DNA of 64,000 nucleotides. Origin: Sergeia podlipaevii. Its lineage: Eukaryota; Euglenozoa; Kinetoplastea; Trypanosomatida; Trypanosomatidae. The position numbers and the translations under genes are program-made. The notes under the pieces were generated by a model, which did not search any database, had not been told where the DNA came from, and was given only the letters and a program-made list of their open reading frames with translations. Shown here piece after piece: positions 62,947 to 64,000 of the stretch. How positions within the stretch are numbered: position 1 is the stretch's first letter; every line of letters begins with the position of its first letter. The DNA lies in contig JASANZ010002265.1 in assembly GCA_030849805.1 (NCBI GenBank), forward strand, positions 62,001 through 126,000. The letters run 5' to 3'.

Positions 62947-64000
62947 TTATAGAGCAGTTGCGTGTTCCTGAACATACAAACGTTAGTCGAGCAGTTTTTG
63001 CGCAATAAACCCAAGTGTGCGAGATGATTGCAAACTCATATGTCTTTACTTATATAGTTAGTAAAGGAATACTTTGAGCGTGAAAGCACCATGAGCAGGA
63101 AGGAGATCGCAAAATAATACAAAAAAAAAATAGAAAAAGCGTTAAAAGTGTACACCCAACACTACTTGTGCTCTTTTCTAAGAACTCTTTCTCGTCTTTT
63201 TCTACTATTATTTCTCTTTTACCCCCGCATCGATGGTACGTGACTACTGCTCTGCTACAGCATCAAAGTGTGTATGAACTTCTTGCTAACATTCACCGCA
63301 AGGAGTCATTGCCTGCAGCTTGTTTCCTTCCCCTTCTTATTACTTTTTACAATATTGTTCAACTACTCCACTCTAGCACAATTATTTTTTAAAAAAAAAA
63401 TCTTGTTCTTCTTCTCTTTTGTTTTCTTCGTCTTCCTCTTAATGGTCTGTGTGGCTATATATTACTAACACACAATCACACTGAAAGGGGGAGTTTTGTT
63501 AAAATGGCTACATGTCTTCAACAAGTAAACAAAATAGAAGCAAGCGCATCTTGCACTTGAAAAAAAAAAGAGTGAAATACAGTTTGGACGCAATTGCTCA
63601 TCATACACTGGAAATGAAACAGACGAAAAAAAAAAGCAGGCAACAGCACCACAACACCAAGCTCTGCAATCTACATCACTAAACAAGATGAAGTCAAATC
63701 ATAACAGCAATAACAAAAGATAATAATAGTAACCATAAAAAACAGCAAAAATGAGACAGTTGGTGTATATATATATATATATAATGTCTCTCTGTGTGGA
63801 AGGAAGGGGGCTACCAAGCAAGGTAGTCTTGATTGTATCTAGGTAATAATAAAATGTATATAAACAATTTTGAGGAACGACGTAAACACGCAATCAGGTC
63901 ACATAGAATCTGTATCGCTAATAAAAAACAGCACAAAGAACAAGTGATAAGCATTTATAAAAAAAGGAAAACAAGAACATCAAAAGTAGATCTAAAACCG

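Larger units (their letters stand above)
62726..64000. other. Gene-free 1.3 kb at the upstream end
   Basis: AT-rich with a (GA)n tract at about 62908-62944, A and T runs, and a (TA)n run near 63767-63784. It contains the IFT46 splice site. No supported frame on either strand; it is either a long 3' UTR of a gene beyond 64000 or a larger spacer. Confidence 0.65.

Noticed and set aside
1..64000. tRNA, rRNA, snRNA, spliced-leader RNA or CRISPR array
   Set aside because: No cloverleaf with a T-loop consensus, no conserved RNA gene sequence and no spaced direct repeats were noticed by eye on either strand; a covariance-model scan was not possible.

Overview
The window looks like nuclear DNA of a trypanosomatid (Kinetoplastea); the genus cannot be fixed from the sequence. 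The reasons are: 22 long intronless reading frames, all on the minus strand; AT-rich spacers full of homopolymer A/T runs and microsatellites; a pyrimidine tract followed by AG (sense strand) a few tens of bases upstream of most start codons, as expected for spliced-leader trans-splicing; and gene content typical of a flagellated protist (IFT46, HYDIN, a BILBO1-like domain). It reads as part of one polycistronic unit transcribed from position 64000 towards position 1. No convincing plus-strand gene, tRNA, rRNA, CRISPR array or transposon was seen.

In transcription order: a 1.3-kb gene-free stretch (62726-64000); IFT46 (61451-62725); a CDK-like protein kinase (58786-60315); a J-domain protein (56510-57877) that touches a second reading frame (55785-56510), possibly its own frameshifted 3' end; queuine tRNA-ribosyltransferase (53196-54563), with a strong hairpin at the predicted 5' end of its mRNA; a 94-residue ubiquitin-fold-like protein (52515-52799); a 4970-residue HYDIN homologue with an adenylate-kinase-like insert (36415-51327); splicing factor SF3A3/Prp9 (33555-35321); three large unrecognised proteins (31552-32958, 29490-31085, 25496-28687); a small U1-type zinc-finger protein (24784-25140); adenylate kinase 6/Fap7 (23845-24390); a 1034-residue protein with an internal modular repeat (20100-23204); a Cys-rich-tailed unknown (16342-19065); two tandem succinyl-CoA:3-ketoacid CoA-transferase genes with gene-conversion tracts (14129-15628 and 10525-12018); a protein with possible PH-like folds (6550-9627); an RluA-type pseudouridine synthase (4663-6135); a coiled-coil protein (2907-4244); a protein with a BILBO1-like N-terminal domain (1010-2329); and a partial ZNF277-like zinc-finger protein cut by the window edge (1-534).

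The genes do not form a pathway operon. Neighbours share only the transcription unit, so regulation is expected to be mostly post-transcriptional. Themes are flagellum building (IFT46, HYDIN, possibly the BILBO1-like protein), RNA processing and modification (SF3A3, TGT, RluA-type enzyme), ribosome maturation (AK6, perhaps the small zinc-finger protein) and mitochondrial acetate/succinyl-CoA metabolism (the CoA-transferases). Several genes were re-started at the first ATG after the predicted splice acceptor because longer frames open only with TTG or GTG. Three runs of N (31236-31251, 52437, 55772) mark unfinished assembly; the last sits between two perfect 30-bp copies and is probably an assembly join.
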